Shown here in pieces: positions 12,001 through 24,011 of a stretch of 64,000 bases of DNA. Source of the stretch: Acanthaster planci (taxonomy: Eukaryota > Echinodermata > Asteroidea > Valvatida > Acanthasteridae); assembly GCF_001949145.1 (NCBI RefSeq), contig NW_019091478.1, positions 372,006 through 436,005 on the forward strand, written 5' to 3'. Positions within the stretch are counted from its first letter, which is position 1. Each line of letters opens with the position of its first letter. The notes beneath the pieces were generated by a model. It was not told where the DNA came from and did not search any database. It was given only the letters and a program-made list of their open reading frames with translations. Both the position numbers and the translations under genes were made by a program.

Positions 12001-14647
12001 ATCCGAAAGTGGCCACATTAGACACTTTATAGACAGCATAAGGACTACTGTACTTTGGGGGTGAAATCTTGAGGATTTTGATTCGGGGTAGGATCTATTT
12101 TGCGTGAAATCATTCGACAGTAGGGAAAGCCGACAAAAGGTTCCACGACTCTACTATCGCTTCACTGACCATGTTGAAATGTTTAAAGACTCAATTCACA
12201 GAGTCCAAGTTGCTCAGACTAACTATCTGTGATGTTTGGTAAAACCTACGCATGCCAGGCTTACAGTTCTGAAAGCAGGCCTTCATGTAGTTGAATGATA
12301 GGCCTATTAATTATAAGGCCTACTAGACCCAAAAAAACCTAGTACTAATTGATGGTAATGGATTAACAATTCAATCGACCACCCCTATTTGTTGGGAACG
12401 CTGAGTCTGACGAATTTAATGTTTTACATGCAGGCTTATAGGCCTACTGATGATGTACCTAAATGTGGCGTGGCCCCTAACGTGGTGTACTTTCATTTGT
12501 AGCTTTTTGTGTTGTAACAGAGCAATTTTGCTTAAGCTCAAATTTCATGATAAGTGAAACTTCATGAAATTTGTCATACATGAATTCTGATTCAGAAATT
12601 TCAATTTTATGCACTTGCTACAAATTTCGGATGAAATTTTATTTTCTCTCGATTTTCTGATTTTTTTTCCGACATGTGAAATGAACTTTTAAAATATGCC
12701 CCAAACATGGGAAAAAATTCTCACAAACTTGTGGATGGTTAAATGTATTTAAGTGGAAGTAATGATGAGTCACAAGAATTTATCAACTTCAAGGGATTCT
12801 GTAAATGTTTACGTGGGATTTTTAAGTGCGCCAAATTAGGGAATAGGGGTGTGCGTTTACAGGTATTTTTGGAACCGGGTATCTGCTTTATGTGAAAACT
12901 GGGTAACCGGGTACCCTTGAAATATACAGGTAAAGACCACTTAAACAAATGGAATTGTGTGTAATACCAGCGGACCATACAACTGAAATAGGGCTCTTTT
13001 TTCTTACACATAAACATGTTCACGTACATGTAGGAAGCAGCACATTGTTCTAAATGTTAGAAGGAATCTTCCCCACCTGTTTATTTAACAAAAGTTACCT
13101 TTATTTTATAACAAAGAAGCTCCATCAATCTCTAAACCGGAGTTATGACCGTGGGACAGTGAAAGAGGAAGGGTTAATTAACTTGTAGGCCTAGGCCTAT
13201 GAGTGATTTGAACGCGAGATACTGTAGCTCTTTGAGACAGAGGAGTATTTGGGAAATTGCACAAACCCTATGATTGGTCGTAAAAATTCTAAATGTTTTC
13301 TAAGTGACTTGGTGTTTTCCCTCCTAAATTGAACTTTTCAGGACATGTTTTTGCTTGTTGATGGCTAATGAATCACTGTAGGGAATAATTACGGGCGTCC
13401 ATATAATATATGATATACATGTAGGCCTATCATGTAGGCCTAGGCTCATGGAACTCTTCCCCACCATTCGTTTAAAAAACTTCAATTTAGTGTGTGACCA
13501 GGAAAGGAGATGCCAACATCGCGGCACCTCTAACAACGCATGCTGGAGCTGAACAAGGTGCTTGGACAGTCTGAGTGATAGTAGTGACAATGACTGGAAA
13601 TGCTGGCGTGACACTGAACGAGATATATATCATATGAAGCCAAACCACAGTGGGTGTGTTTGCATTAAAAATAATAAAAATAATTTATTCATTTATAAAG
13701 CACAAATTTCATATGTATATGTTCAAATGCGCTGTACAATGAACACATTAAGCGTGGAGCAATGAATACATTTAAACATGGTTGAGCCAATGGCATACAA
13801 GGGCGCCTTGGGCAGCTGCCAAACGACCCACACTCACCAACATCAGTAAAGGGGAGACAGTAAGAAGCAGTGACAGTTTAGGAGGTGGGAAGAAAACCCC
13901 AGAGGAATATTCTGGGTAAAACCCATTGAGTCAGGCAGGGACTGAAAACCCAATCCACATGTCTGCATGTGGACCAGGCCGGGAATCGAACCTTGGACCA
14001 CAGAGGTGGAAGGCGAGGAAAGAACTTCCATGTCAACCTGAGTCCCCGTATGTCTAATGCGCATGTCCAATGTGTAATCGACTTGCGTTGCAGCCGTTTA
14101 TCGGTATATTAAAAGTAAAAACACCACCAACTTTTGTGAATTGCGGTGGTCAAGCGGTTACAGCATAGGCCTAAGTAATGCTAATGATTTGTGATGCATG
14201 GGGTGCGGGTTCGAATCCTGGGTTGAAATTGTAGACAGGGGTGCAGGGAGGAATTTTTATTTAAGGAAAATAAAGCCTGAATGTTACAGGAGCCTAATTT
14301 CACATGTGAAGTTTTTATAGTTGGTTGGGCATCTATATGTCATGCATTGTGCATGGTTGTGAACCGTGGTTTGGCTTCTTACGTGTGATTGCATATGTAC
14401 ATGTACTATGTAGGCCTAGCTCCATTGAACGGAGTCGAGTCCGGAAACGGGACCAAAGTAGAGGACCATAACAAGCATAGACCTGTCTATCTATTCGTCC
14501 TTCTCCTTGTTTTTACCTCACTCAATAATCAGGAGATAAACGCAAAGACAAACATTTGTCAGAAGTAAAAGATGAGGTGCCAGCATTTAGGCCCTACCTG
14601 TAAAACACTTCCCCCAAAGGGTTCCAGTCGCCAGAAACGTGCGCCAT
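79..14647 (-). CDS. VPS16: VPS16, HOPS/CORVET core subunit (5' two-thirds of gene)
   Basis: VPS16 is the core subunit that binds VPS33 in the HOPS and CORVET tethering complexes, acting on the cytosolic face of endosomes and lysosomes. Sixteen exons on the minus strand join without a frame break: 14598-14647, 10848-10942, 10178-10278, 9158-9286, 8258-8402, 7290-7405, 6555-6674, 5181-5311, 4203-4297, 3166-3242, 2897-3022, 2087-2214, 1897-1932, 1265-1373, 689-823, 79-187. They give 567 codons plus one base. Residues 1-350 form the beta-propeller (start [13 protein letters not shown], then [65 protein letters not shown]). After that the alpha-solenoid begins ([60 protein letters not shown]). The start is the only ATG in the first exon, matching the family N terminus. 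The last third is outside the window. Exon 13 is only 36 nt. Introns 8 and 12 carry minor-class splice signals. Confidence 0.96.
1106..1152. repeat. 24-bp tandem duplication
   Basis: Two adjacent copies of AATAAATAGCCTTGAAAACA plus a short tail, differing at the end only. It lies in VPS16 intron 14. Confidence 0.7.
1933..2086 (-). other. U12-type GT-AG intron (VPS16 intron 12)
   Basis: On the minus strand the donor is GTATCCTT. The branch region reads TTCCTTAAC, identical to the U12 branch consensus, followed by TGTTTGCCACAG. CA before the intron and A after it make Gln, giving [16 protein letters not shown] across exons 12 to 14, which matches the VPS16 family. The intron is 154 bp and precedes a 36-nt exon. 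Confidence 0.85.
4298..5180 (-). other. U12-type AT-AC intron (VPS16 intron 8)
   Basis: Read on the minus strand, the intron opens with ATATCCTT (5173-5180), the minor-spliceosome 5' splice site. It closes with ...CCAATCAC, and TTTCTTAAC lies about 12 nt upstream of the end (4304-4317), matching the U12 branch-site consensus. Using these ends, leftover AA plus G gives Lys, and the protein runs [19 protein letters not shown] as the family requires. The only nearby GT donor (GAG|GTCAAG) leaves a phase-1 remainder with no in-frame AG acceptor. Length 883 bp; a SINE fills much of the 5' half. Confidence 0.9.
4865..5165 (-). mobile_element. tRNA-derived SINE in VPS16 intron 8
   Basis: Read on the minus strand it opens with a pol III A-box-like TCTGGCTGTAGTGGTTAGG. 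A B-box GGTTCGAATGCG (around 5090-5102) follows, then a body GTGTCCTTGGACAGGCCAG...TTGCCTCTCTCATCCC typical of deuterostome tRNA-SINEs. A run of C (5103-5110 on plus) lies between the two GGTTCGA-like boxes. The 5' end sits about 10-15 bp inside the U12 donor of the host intron. Confidence 0.7.
9392..9656. mobile_element. MITE with GGGGCCC ends and repeated TAAGCA motifs
   Basis: The block begins CGGGGCCCGATTCC and ends GGGGGCCCC. Inside, short forms such as 'gtgcttac', 'gcaaatttt' and 'ttagca' recur on both strands, giving a fold-back structure. I recognise this style from non-autonomous DNA elements abundant in sea stars and hemichordates, but the family assignment is from memory. It lies in VPS16 intron 3. 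Confidence 0.6.
13660..13765. repeat. A-rich head and 'ATTTATAAAGCAC...ATGCGCTGTACAAT' repeat segment
   Basis: The segment reads AAAATAATAAAAATAATTTA followed by TTCATTTATAAAGCACAAAT and ends at AATGCGCTGTACAATGAACA. This motif is a familiar piece of dispersed invertebrate deuterostome repeats. It adjoins the SINE at 13840 and may be its 3' tail. No second copy is seen in this window. Confidence 0.4.
13840..14050 (-). mobile_element. tRNA-derived SINE, copy 1 of a family seen twice
   Basis: On the minus strand it has GGTCCAAGGTTCGATTCCCGG (B-box, around 13980-14000). The body follows: GGGTTTTCAGTCCCTGCCTG, GGGTTTTACCCAGAATATTC, CTGGGGTTTTCTTCCCACC, then CTAAACTGTCACTGCTTCTT. The same sequence with small changes occurs at 39025-39200. 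It lies in VPS16 intron 1. Confidence 0.7.
14140..14235 (+). mobile_element. tRNA-like SINE head
   Basis: GTGGTCAAGCGGTTACAGCA (A-box-like) is followed about 50 bp later by GGGTTCGAATCCTGGG (B-box). The spacing resembles a long-variable-arm tRNA, but no acceptor stem closes. It is therefore better read as a SINE promoter head than as a working tRNA gene. It lies in VPS16 intron 1. Confidence 0.55.
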
Positions 14648-17552
14648 TTTGGACCGCCCCTTTTGCCTGTCTTTGAACTACCTGTTGGGGGCGCCTTTAC
14701 CAAACAATGGTGCGCGCGAAGGCCGTGGTCCCTGTGGTGGGGGGAACGCAAGATATGACTGTCCTGATCTTTTTTTCAAGATGTATTTTTGTATATACGT
14801 TGGGTAAGGGCAAAAACCCGTTATATAAATGTCCTGATCTTCAGTGCAGACGATGTGCGTCAGACCAGATTAGAGGAGCATCCGCAGGCAAAACCCCGAT
14901 CCAAATCCGACATAATGTTCCTTTTCATTTCAGAGGACAGACCGGGAATCATTTTTTGTCATCATTTGGGGGAGGGGGCAAAAGTTTTCGAATGTTTTCA
15001 ATGTAACTTTTGTGGCCTTTCTGAGTTCGAGGCGACATTTTGGTGCTTTTTAATCACTTTTGGAAAAAAGGGTAATGACTAATTTCTTTCTCACGGGGTT
15101 GCAGCTGGCAAAGGCTACGTGGTCATGTGTTGTATGTAATATTTGTTGTGTTATTTGTAGTGTATTGTCTTTGTGGAACTTTGTTTATTCGTAACTGGGG
15201 ACCCCCACTTGACAAGCACTGCTTCTTGGGGCCCCCCATCAACATATATACCCTTTGTGAAACTGTTTCTGTAGAGTAATATTATGTGGAAAATAAAGTG
15301 AACTGAACTGAACTCAGTGAACTGAAAATAAAGGGCATGGCTATAGTTTTCTATATAAAAAAGCAGGGGGCGCAAGCATGGCCCCTGTCCCCTCGCTCCT
15401 CTGCATACACATCTTGCTAGTTCTTTATTTTGCTCGGCTGAAATACGTTCAAATGGCCGAGGGTGCAGAAAGGGATCTGACAGTAACGCACCAACCACCA
15501 ACTAGGGGTGGATCCAGGATTGTTCAAAAGGAGGGTGTGATCTAAAATAGCAATGGTAAAATGGGGGCGGCCTCCATCCCAGGTGAGATCGTCCCGCCGA
15601 CAAGCGCGTAGTCGGTGGTGCAGGCTAAGGGTGTGCATTATAGTCTCTGACTTGAAAAGTGTGGGGATAACTATATCGACAACTTCAGCAAGTGTGGGGC
15701 AGGGGAGATATACCCCCCATCCACCAGGATCCCCGCTCCTGCTGGATATAATATGTACATGGGTCCCAACAATATATTTGTTTCAAACTAGACCAACCTG
15801 ACATTTGCCGAGGTGCGGTCATTTGAGATGTTCAAAGATGGTAGACGACAGGTTAGTGACACATTTTGTTTTCCATAATATTCGGCATGGTTCTGGCCAC
15901 TGCTGAGGTTTTACATTGCAGAAAAGACCATTTCGTTCCACGCAGTAACAAAATCAGAGAGGATTAAAATTGTCCCTCTTTCAAGGTATATGCTGCCATT
16001 TCCTAATATTGTCTGTAAGCAATCTCCAAGTTAACTTTTACAGGATGGGCCTGTTTCATTTGCCATCTTCTCACGAGCGCGTAATCCCCGATGAGGAAAG
16101 CCATTGTTACGATCCGAAAGATCTCCGAACTGTAATGCAAATGAAGCCTGTTTTTCCTCACATCATAGTGTTGCAAAGAAATCACACGAGATCACGCTGA
16201 TATAAAGAACACAGGAAACAATGTGAATTTATATTACCGAGCATATTACTGAGAATACATGTAATAAACACTTCGAATTCGGTCATGGGTTGAACAGAAA
16301 TGTGCAATGAGTAGGTTAACTTGCTAGTGCACAACAATGATTGGGTTATGCTTATGTACAGTAATTAGGTTTGGACATGAACAGATTTTATGTGATCTCA
16401 TGGGCGACTTAAGGATGACTCCGCGGACGCAAGGCGAACTCACCTCCAGCAAATGGCTAGAAATAGACGGACCGACAGCGAGGGACGCAAGCTGACTCGC
16501 GTCGCAATAGAATCCCCCAAATATAAGCTCGGCTCACAAAATGTCTCTTCCGGAGTTAGATTCAGTTCTCAAGCACTTCCTTAGGGCAAGACAGATTACA
16601 TATTTTCCCTTTGTGCACAATTACAGGTCCGTTTTTCAGTTCGGCAGAGTGAAGCTCAATTTGCTTTTCCATGTGATTTTCAAGTGTAAATATTTATGTA
16701 TAACACGAAATGTTCATATAACTGCAAACAAACATTAAAATATTCGTAACAGTGCGACATCAAAACTGTGGTACAAATAACATTTGGAGTAAAGCGTAGT
16801 GCTTCAAGTGAAATGGAGGCAAGACGAATATAGGCCTATTGTTTTCTTGACAAGCTTTAGCCAAATGAATCAATACCATATAAGCCACAGGCTGTGATAG
16901 AACATACACTGGCCTTACACAACAGACATAAGTCCCGTCAAGGAGTACACTAGCGGGGTTTTTAAAATGTGGATTCGGGTCCCTTTTGTGCTATTCAAAA
17001 CTGTACTTTTTAGTGTACGAATTGCACTGGAGTTAATTCACTGATGCCTCAAGTGGACTTCAGTTCGCCATCTTACTGCGACGTCCCTTAGAGGTCACTG
17101 CCTCGTTTTCACTCCCTGTGACGAGTGGTTCAGGGGTTTTCGCTACCGCCAGAGACTGTCCCGTTGATGGCATGAAAGGGAGTATCCTCTACTCGTCGGC
17201 TTGAAGTCCGGTTTGTCTGACTTTGGAAAGCAACAGACGATTGAGGGGGTGCATTATTTTAATGGCACGTAAGAAGCAGCATCTGAAGGCCGGTTTTCAT
17301 ACTTGACGCGATAGCGAACACAAACGTGACTTCGCAAAAAATGAACATATATTATTTTCAACTCGAGCGAACTTTAATTTTGTTGCGAATAAATTTTCGT
17401 GATTTCAAACTTGCTTCGCTTTTATAATCACCTGCTATATTAATCTGCAATAATGTCGTGCCTTTCTTTAGTTTTACTGGAGCAAAAGATGGTGAATACT
17501 AATTCTGTGCAAGTCTCTCATTTTAGACGTTGATCGGCTTGGTAGCATGCAC
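14648..17552. other. intergenic stretch upstream of VPS16
   Basis: No gene is recognisable. The VPS16 promoter should lie just above 14647. The first hundreds of bases hold weak ORFs with no family signature. A LINE 3' tail occurs at 15110-15330. The rest is AT-rich unique-looking sequence with TACATGTA and TAGGCCTA motifs. Confidence 0.5.
15110..15330 (+). mobile_element. 3' tail of a non-LTR retrotransposon
   Basis: The segment reads TTTGTTTATTCGTAACTGGG, then GACCCCCACTTGACAAGCAC and GGGGCCCCCCATCAACATAT. It ends GTGGAAAATAAAGTGAACTG followed by (TGAAC)n. A 'GAAAATAAAG(T/A)GAA' terminus with a short pentamer microsatellite is typical of CR1/L2-like LINE 3' ends. No coding part is attached. 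Confidence 0.6.
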
Positions 17553-18532
17553 CTACGAACGATCATTATCCTCTGCGTTAGCTGCTCCCAGAGCGACACG
17601 GGGAGGATGTCGCCCGTCATGTACTCGGTTTCGTCGAAATCCTTTCCGGAGAACCACCTTCAGCTGAGCTCGGAAATGTTCGTACATGAAGCAGTAAATG
17701 ATTGGGTTTATGAACATGTTGCAGGATACCAACGCTGCAAATGCTGTGTACACCGACTCGCTTGAATAAATGCCAAACTGTGTGCGGACATAGTGAAANN
17801 NNNNNNNNNNNNNNNNNNNNNNNNNNNNNNNNNNNNNNNNNNNNNNNNNNNNNNNNNNNNNNNNNNNNNNNNNNNNNNNNNNNNNNNNNNNNNNNNNNNN
17901 NNNNNNNNNNNNNNNNNNNNNNNNNNNNNNNNNNNNNNNNNNNNNNNNNNNNNNNNNNNNNNNNNNNNNNNNNNNNNNNNNNNNNNNNNNNNNNNNNNNN
18001 NNNNNNNNNNNNNNNNNNNNNNNNNNNNNNNNNNNNNNNNNNNNNNNNNNNNNNNNNNNNNNNNNNNNNNNNNNNNNNNNNNNNNNNNNNNNNNNNNNNN
18101 NNNNNNNNNNNNNNNNNNNNNNNNNNNNNNNNNNNNNNNNNNNNNNNNNNNNNNNNNNNNNNNNNNNNNNNNNNNNNNNNNNNNNNNNNNNNNNNNNNNN
18201 NNNNNNNNNNNNNNNNNNNNNNNNNNNNNNNNNNNNNNNNNNNNNNNNNNNNGGGAGCTCACGACAACCCTGTGAAGGAAGAAAACCACAGCGGCAACTG
18301 AATCGATGATGGACTGGTGAAGGATGAGACGATTCGTGAGGGAGCTGAACATGCGGCGTCTGGCCAGCATGACGGTTATCACAAGGCCGTTACCTAGCAA
18401 AGCCAGGCAGGCGATGCCGGTGTTAACTGCAATCTGGAGAGGGCTGCGGGGCCCGAGTAGATCGTAAAAATTGGTTTTGTTGTCAAAGCTATCGCTCGAC
18501 CGAAGTTGCTCCCAGTCACTCGTGCCAGACAT
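17553..18532 (-). CDS. Rhodopsin-like (class A) GPCR, paralogue 1, interrupted by an assembly gap
   Basis: Single-exon seven-helix receptor on the plasma membrane; ligand unknown. From ATG at 18532 it reads MSGTSDWEQLRSSD with an NKT glycosylation sequon, then helix 1 (CLALLGNGLVITVML) and helix 2 (LILHQSIIDSVAAVVFFLH), and enters the N run. After the gap it resumes FGIYSSESVYTAFAALVSC, helix 7 NPIIYCFMYEHFRAQL, and stops at 17553. It is clearly a paralogue of the receptor at 24012-25007. The two flanks are in different frames across the 454 N, while the paralogue predicts roughly 530 nt, so the gap length is probably not real. Helices 3-6 are not visible, so it could be intact or broken. Confidence 0.85.
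17799..18252. other. assembly gap (454 N)
   Basis: Run of N inside GPCR paralogue 1, covering what should be the end of helix 2 to helix 6. Confidence 0.99.
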
Positions 18533-19350
18533 GATGAATTCTCGATGATAAAAACGCTCAAGCTAGGGAACAAACTTTCATCAACTGGATGTTTAATTTC
18601 TCCAAGTCGGATTTCTTAGAGATGGCACCAAGTGGTCCAGCCTGTCTCCCCTCTCTGTCTTTCAGTGAGGGGAGACAGATGCCTGGCCTATATCATGCCC
18701 TATTTACGTCATGATGACGTGTTATCACTATGTGGCCAATATGCACCTAACTGTGTTAATCGACTTGTAGAGTGGGCGCATTATAGGCAATCGTTCTTTC
18801 GAATTGCGCGGCATAGCCTGCAATTGCACGTTTATTCGTTGTACCGGTGAGATGTCCTACGTGTGCAGGCTTTATGACTGGTTATTGTTATTTGGCACTT
18901 GGGTGGGGAATAAGGCTTAAGTAAGGAGGAGGGGGGGGGAGATGAAGAAGAAGGAGAACGGCACTGGATATTTCTTCGTTTGGTGTTTAATTGCCTGTAA
19001 CAGCAGAGCGATGAAGTGTTTGCGTCCCTGCGGCAAACTGATTGCGGTGCGTAAACGCCAGCGGGGTGCAAAAAAGGTGGTTGCGTAATACGTAGGTACT
19101 GGATGGATACATCTTTAGCAGACCAGCCCCACGTCAGTTGGACGGTGGGAGGAAGGAGGAACGGTCCCTAAATTATAGCGGACGAGCTCTTGGGATATGA
19201 CTACATAAGAACAGATACAGGCCTAAAGCAAAAGACATCTACATTTATCCTAAACCACAATTTGTTCCCAAATCTAATAGCAGGATGGTACAGTACAACG
19301 CGATGACAAGTCAGATATCACATGTAAACACCCCCCCTTACATATGTTTA

Positions 19351-19491
19351 CTTGTGGGGTATTTCCTTTGTTCTCGTGTACAGTGTACTGTTGCGCTTGT
19401 ACATGGTGCCTTGTGGGGTACCGGAACAATGGAAGGTAACCTACAAGGCCAGTTTTGATCCTTGTGGGGTACTAAAGTGGTATCCCACAAG
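19351..19491. repeat. three direct copies and one inverted copy of CTTGTGGGGTA
   Basis: Direct copies start at 19351, 19410 and 19461. An inverted copy TATCCCACAAG lies at 19481-19491, forming a potential short hairpin with the third. Confidence 0.5.
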
Positions 19492-20783
19492 AATTTCACG
19501 AAATAGATATTTCAACTTTACTCTAAAAGGAGGAATTTTCAAGTGACATTCATCCGTCACAAATTGAAGTGTTTTATATAAGGGACATACGGTCGAAATT
19601 TCACCCCAAAGAAACTGAATTTGGTTGAAATGGTAGTGATTTGAAAATTTTCCGTGCTGTGTGGGAATTTTGTACACTTACATGTACAATGCAAAACACA
19701 AACTCTGTTTTGACAGTCGTTAGGCCTACGTTGTGTCTCGAAAATTACACAACATCTTTGACAAAAGATCATACAAAATATACCTACAACTACTGAAAGA
19801 TGCCTTTCCCCAAGACTTACGTGAGGAGCATGGCTGGAGCTATGCTCCCTTCAAAATTGAAGGACATTCAGAGAGGTTAGGTATCTCTCTACACAATTCA
19901 AAACCCACAGATAAAGACCACCTTGACACTGCTTGCACGGGAAGCGCCCAAGGAAGTATAAACTTTATGTCATTTACCTCCGTGACGTGAAGGATGAGGG
20001 CGCCCTTACTCAGGCACGGTTCCCTACACATCACTAGTCGAGTTCAGGTGGCCTGTTCTTGACACGGGTTTCTTGTTCTCGCGCTCGAACGGCGGGAACA
20101 CGACTCAAGAACACTGTTCTTGGAAAAGGATCACCACCCACTCGTCAGGGTTTTACAGGAACACACGGAAAAACTATTGAGATTTTGGTTTTTGAACAGC
20201 TGCAAAAAGTAGAGAGATGGCTTCCAAAGCCATAGACAATGGGAAATTTTGCAAAATTAACATTAATTATTTTCCGTAACACAAAAATGAATGTGCTTGT
20301 TTATATAGAAAAGAATTCAGCCCTTCTAAACATTAACTCTCGAATAACGTAGCCTACATGGACGCCACCATGTTGCATGTTGCTTGTCACTAACTGCCAG
20401 CGGTAACCGGTTGTTTGTTCTCGGCGTTCAAGCGGCTGACCCACGCACAACAAATCGAGCTGTTTGTGAACATACGGGAACAAGCCGCCCGAACTCGGCC
20501 AAAAAAAGAGAAAGTCCCTTCATGAATAAGAATTACGGAAAAACTGGGCCACTTCAAAAACACCTAAAAAAAATAATGTTCCTTCTTGCATTTTGTTCCT
20601 TACGATTTAACTTTTATTGAGCAGATTTGGGTACGAATACCTCGGTCCGTGGAAGTATTTTCTTTAGGTTTCAACTCAGTTGCGAACTACTGTATCATTC
20701 CTATTAGCATCTTTGACTTTATCAAAAAATCACAGATAATTATTTGATTACAGACTAGTGAATCTGTAGACTTTGGAAGTATA

Positions 20784-21570
20784 TTAAAGGGCAGCTGCAA
20801 TCAATTTGATACTAACCTTCCAAATGCACCCTTTATATCTCAGTTAACCTTATTTTCATGTTTTGTCTCACTATTTCAAAGGGTATTTTGCTGCCTTTTG
20901 GGTTTTTACGCTAATAAGCATTTCCATATTCATAAGCAAAACTGTGATGTCATCCCACAAAGAAAGCCTAGGGCAAGTTTAAGCGGCGACTATACTTAAC
21001 AATAGTTCGACCAACACCGCCCGATCGATGGACGGTTTGGACTTTCTAGTCGACCATTTGGGACTAGGCCCCGGGGCATGGTCGCACTGCTGGTTATCGA
21101 TGGCCGATTTCAATTATCATTACAGAGGGAACCATTCACATGAAAATAATTGCACGAGATTTAAATGACCATGTACTTTGAAAGAATGCAACCCACAGTG
21201 AAATATGAGTAACTTTAAAAAACTGACCCAAATTTTCTCTTCTTTGCTCCTTCATGGATATTTTTAAATTAAGCGATATAATAAGTGAACACCTATAGTT
21301 TTCTTAGAAATGTTGTCAGTGGGTAAATTCTGAGTTCACAGTTTTAAATTAAAAAAGGCCTATGCAACAAACTACGTCCTCCCTAGATGACATCACAGCA
21401 ACAGCGCCCTCAGTTGTCCAGGAAAGCATGGATAATTTTAAGTGCTTAAAAAGCGCACTTTTCAGTACATTTAACCAAATGGGAGTCTAAAAGAGTGTTC
21501 ATACATAAAACAAGAGTATAAAGCTGCAAGAACTTTATCTAAGAAAACTTTAGTCGCAGCTACCCTTTAA
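20784..21570. mobile_element. TTAA-flanked non-autonomous DNA transposon (Kolobok- or piggyBac-like)
   Basis: The left end TTAAAGGGCAGCTGCAATC and the right end, read inverted, TTAAAGGGTAGCTGCGACT form terminal inverted repeats inside TTAA. There is no long ORF. A related degraded piece lies at 33311-33458. The TTAA target plus AGGG ends fits Kolobok-type elements; piggyBac also uses TTAA. Confidence 0.7.
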
Positions 21571-22005
21571 AGTTTTAAAATCTCGACGGGCTCTCAGGCG
21601 AAGCTGTAATACGAATTTCGATTACTGTGACAGAATATCCCATATACACATAAAATCATCCACAAAAGACAGTATTTACAATTCCAAAGTCTTCGTATGT
21701 CGGACACTTCCTTTAGTGCGGTCACGGTATAGACAGTCACAAGTCGCATTCCTGGGCTGCAAATATTGTTCATGCTGGGGTTGAAGCTTGCTATCCGGTT
21801 CTTTCGTCATGCGCGCACTCCAGTGGCGTAAATTATTGCCGGAAATTGGAAGGATGGGGGATGGGGAAAGGATGACTTGCCCTGCCATGGAAATTTGAAA
21901 AACAAGGGGGATGCATGCTGACACCAAATGACACTACAGGGGGCGATGTTCACAGACTGACGGACCTACCAAATGACCTTGGAAGGACAGAGGGGCAAAT
22001 GGACA

Positions 22006-22064
22006 GATCAGCTGACTGACTGACTAACTGGCTGGCGAAGGGACTGACTGACCGACTGACTTAG
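22006..22064. repeat. GACT tetramer-rich microsatellite
   Basis: Imperfect (GACT)n: 'gctgactgactgactaactgg' then 'gggactgactgaccgactgac'. Confidence 0.6.
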
Positions 22065-22635
22065 TGAACGATCATCTCAATCGATAAATTTCCTTTTGAA
22101 ATGTCATCTCGTTAGGTGATTGTGCTATCGGGTCGCAGTTGACTAAAGAAAAGCTTCCCCCAAAGAAAGTTTTTTCGAATGCAGTCTAAGACAAAAACAT
22201 TATATGTCGTAGCGGTTGCTGTGACCGAGTAAAGAGGGTAAACCGAAGACCACGGGTCAGTGCCCCCCCCTGAGATACTCTGTTCGTGGGATGTTTCTTT
22301 TTTTGTTGTTGGTTTTTCTTTCGTATTAGTTAGTGACGTCACTTGAAGACAGATGTCGCCGAAAGAGGGCAAATACGGTTGTAATCAAACTGTATGTAAG
22401 CTCGACCTCAATTTAGGAGACAACTGATTTAAAACCCATCTTAATTTTTTTTCTGTACCCTGTCCTCTCATATTCTAGAAATGGAATATGGGCTAAGAGG
22501 GCGCTAACTCCAGACACCCCGCTCAAACATTGCTCGTTCTTTCCTCAGCGTTCTCGTCAGGTGTTGTAATCACAATGACAGTACAATAAGGTGCAATCTA
22601 TCAGCCATGAGCAGAAGCACCCCCTCATCGGTTGA

Positions 22636-22690
22636 AAAGAGCCATGCTGGTCTGGAGTGTTCGATTTGTTGGTAGCGACGCGCACGCAAT
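22636..22690 (+). repeat. dispersed repeat, copy 1 (second copy at right edge)
   Basis: 'gagccatgctggtctggagt' followed by 'gttcgatttgttggtagcgacgcg' matches 63946-64000 in the same orientation with few changes. The right-hand copy runs off the window. Family unknown. Confidence 0.6.
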
Positions 22691-24011
22691 GCATGCATTT
22701 CCTACCGGTAGTCGCTTGTGAGCCAGTGCAGTAAAGTTCCGACCAAAGAAGCCTCCGCTGCCAGGAAAATCGCCTCCAGCTTGGGGATCATGGCTGCATG
22801 CTTCAAAATTATTGAGCATTCAAAATCAGTCAGTGTGTATTCTATTATGTATGGCTCTGGAATATGAGATTCAGAAACTACAGGGGTGACGTTTGGCAGT
22901 CAAAACCAAGAATAGTTTTGATTGTTATTCGTCAGATTTTCTCTGGTAACTTTAATTGACCATTACCAGCGGCAAATGCAGTATTCCAATATATTCAAAG
23001 GGATTCACGAAACAAACAACAACAGAACAACTTCTTGGACGTGACTGACTGCCAACTTATGACGAACCCCAGCAATGTTGCCCTCCCAAAATGTATCGTC
23101 ATCATCATCGCGAACGTGGGCCACTTTGAGGCCAGTGACCTTAAAAGGGCACAATTCAGGGTGGGGGTGGACCCGCATGCACACATTTTTTTCAAGGGGA
23201 ACTGGAAGCTAATAGCCCAACAGTACTGCTGACGGCCTCCTGTTAAGTAGACGTCCCTGCTCTGCAATACATCGAATGTGAGGGATTGAAAGTGGCCGGC
23301 AAATCTCTCCTAACCAAACAGAATTACCCAACCTCGCAGCAAAACGCCAAACAGCTTATTTACGATTAAAAAAGAACAAACTATGACGATATTTAATTGA
23401 TTGGTAACCACAATTTCTATAATTATATGGTTTGAAGATAAGTAATCGTCATAAGCTCGCTCCCCAAGGCACTGGAAGTGGAAATCCATTCATAGTTCCC
23501 GGGCAATACCTTCCAATGCCGGTGAGAGTTTACATCAAAATCACCATAACTACCCAAAATATCCGAAATTTTGTGTTACCGCTCGTCTTATGCGAACTCA
23601 GTAGTCGTTTCATTGTCAGGCATCATTTCACACATTAATTAATAAGCACATATTTTAATATTTACGTGTAATTTGCAAATATAACATTGTTTACCGATGA
23701 AAAGTCGATATTGGCTCTCCAAGGAATTGGAAGTCGACAAACACTTGTTTGAATTTTCGTGCAACGTTACTCTTCATACACTCCGTACATTTAACAAATA
23801 CTTTAAACAAACCACAGGTTGTGACAATAATGTATCGTAAGTTTACAATAAACCATTCAAAATGTGCACAATCTGCCGTTGCTCAATACATCTGGTGATT
23901 CATGGCAATAATATAACAGGATTCAAATTTCTTGTGCCGTTTTAGGTCTGTACGAAATCTCCCGAGTGCAAGGCAGTTCCCAGTAGCCACAGCGGCACTG
24001 AAAGAGACAAA

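Larger units (their letters stand above)
18533..24011. other. intergenic stretch between the two GPCR genes
   Basis: No protein family is recognisable. It contains a purine-rich run (18910-18955), a short 'CTTGTGGGGTA' repeat cluster (19351-19491), a 787-bp TTAA-flanked element (20784-21570), GACT tetramer repeats (22006-22064) and a dispersed repeat shared with the right edge (22636-22690). The final 1.2 kb before the second receptor is AT-rich and featureless. Confidence 0.5.

Noticed and set aside
14140-14235. Functional Leu/Ser-type tRNA gene
   Set aside because: A- and B-boxes present without a closing acceptor stem; reads as a SINE head.
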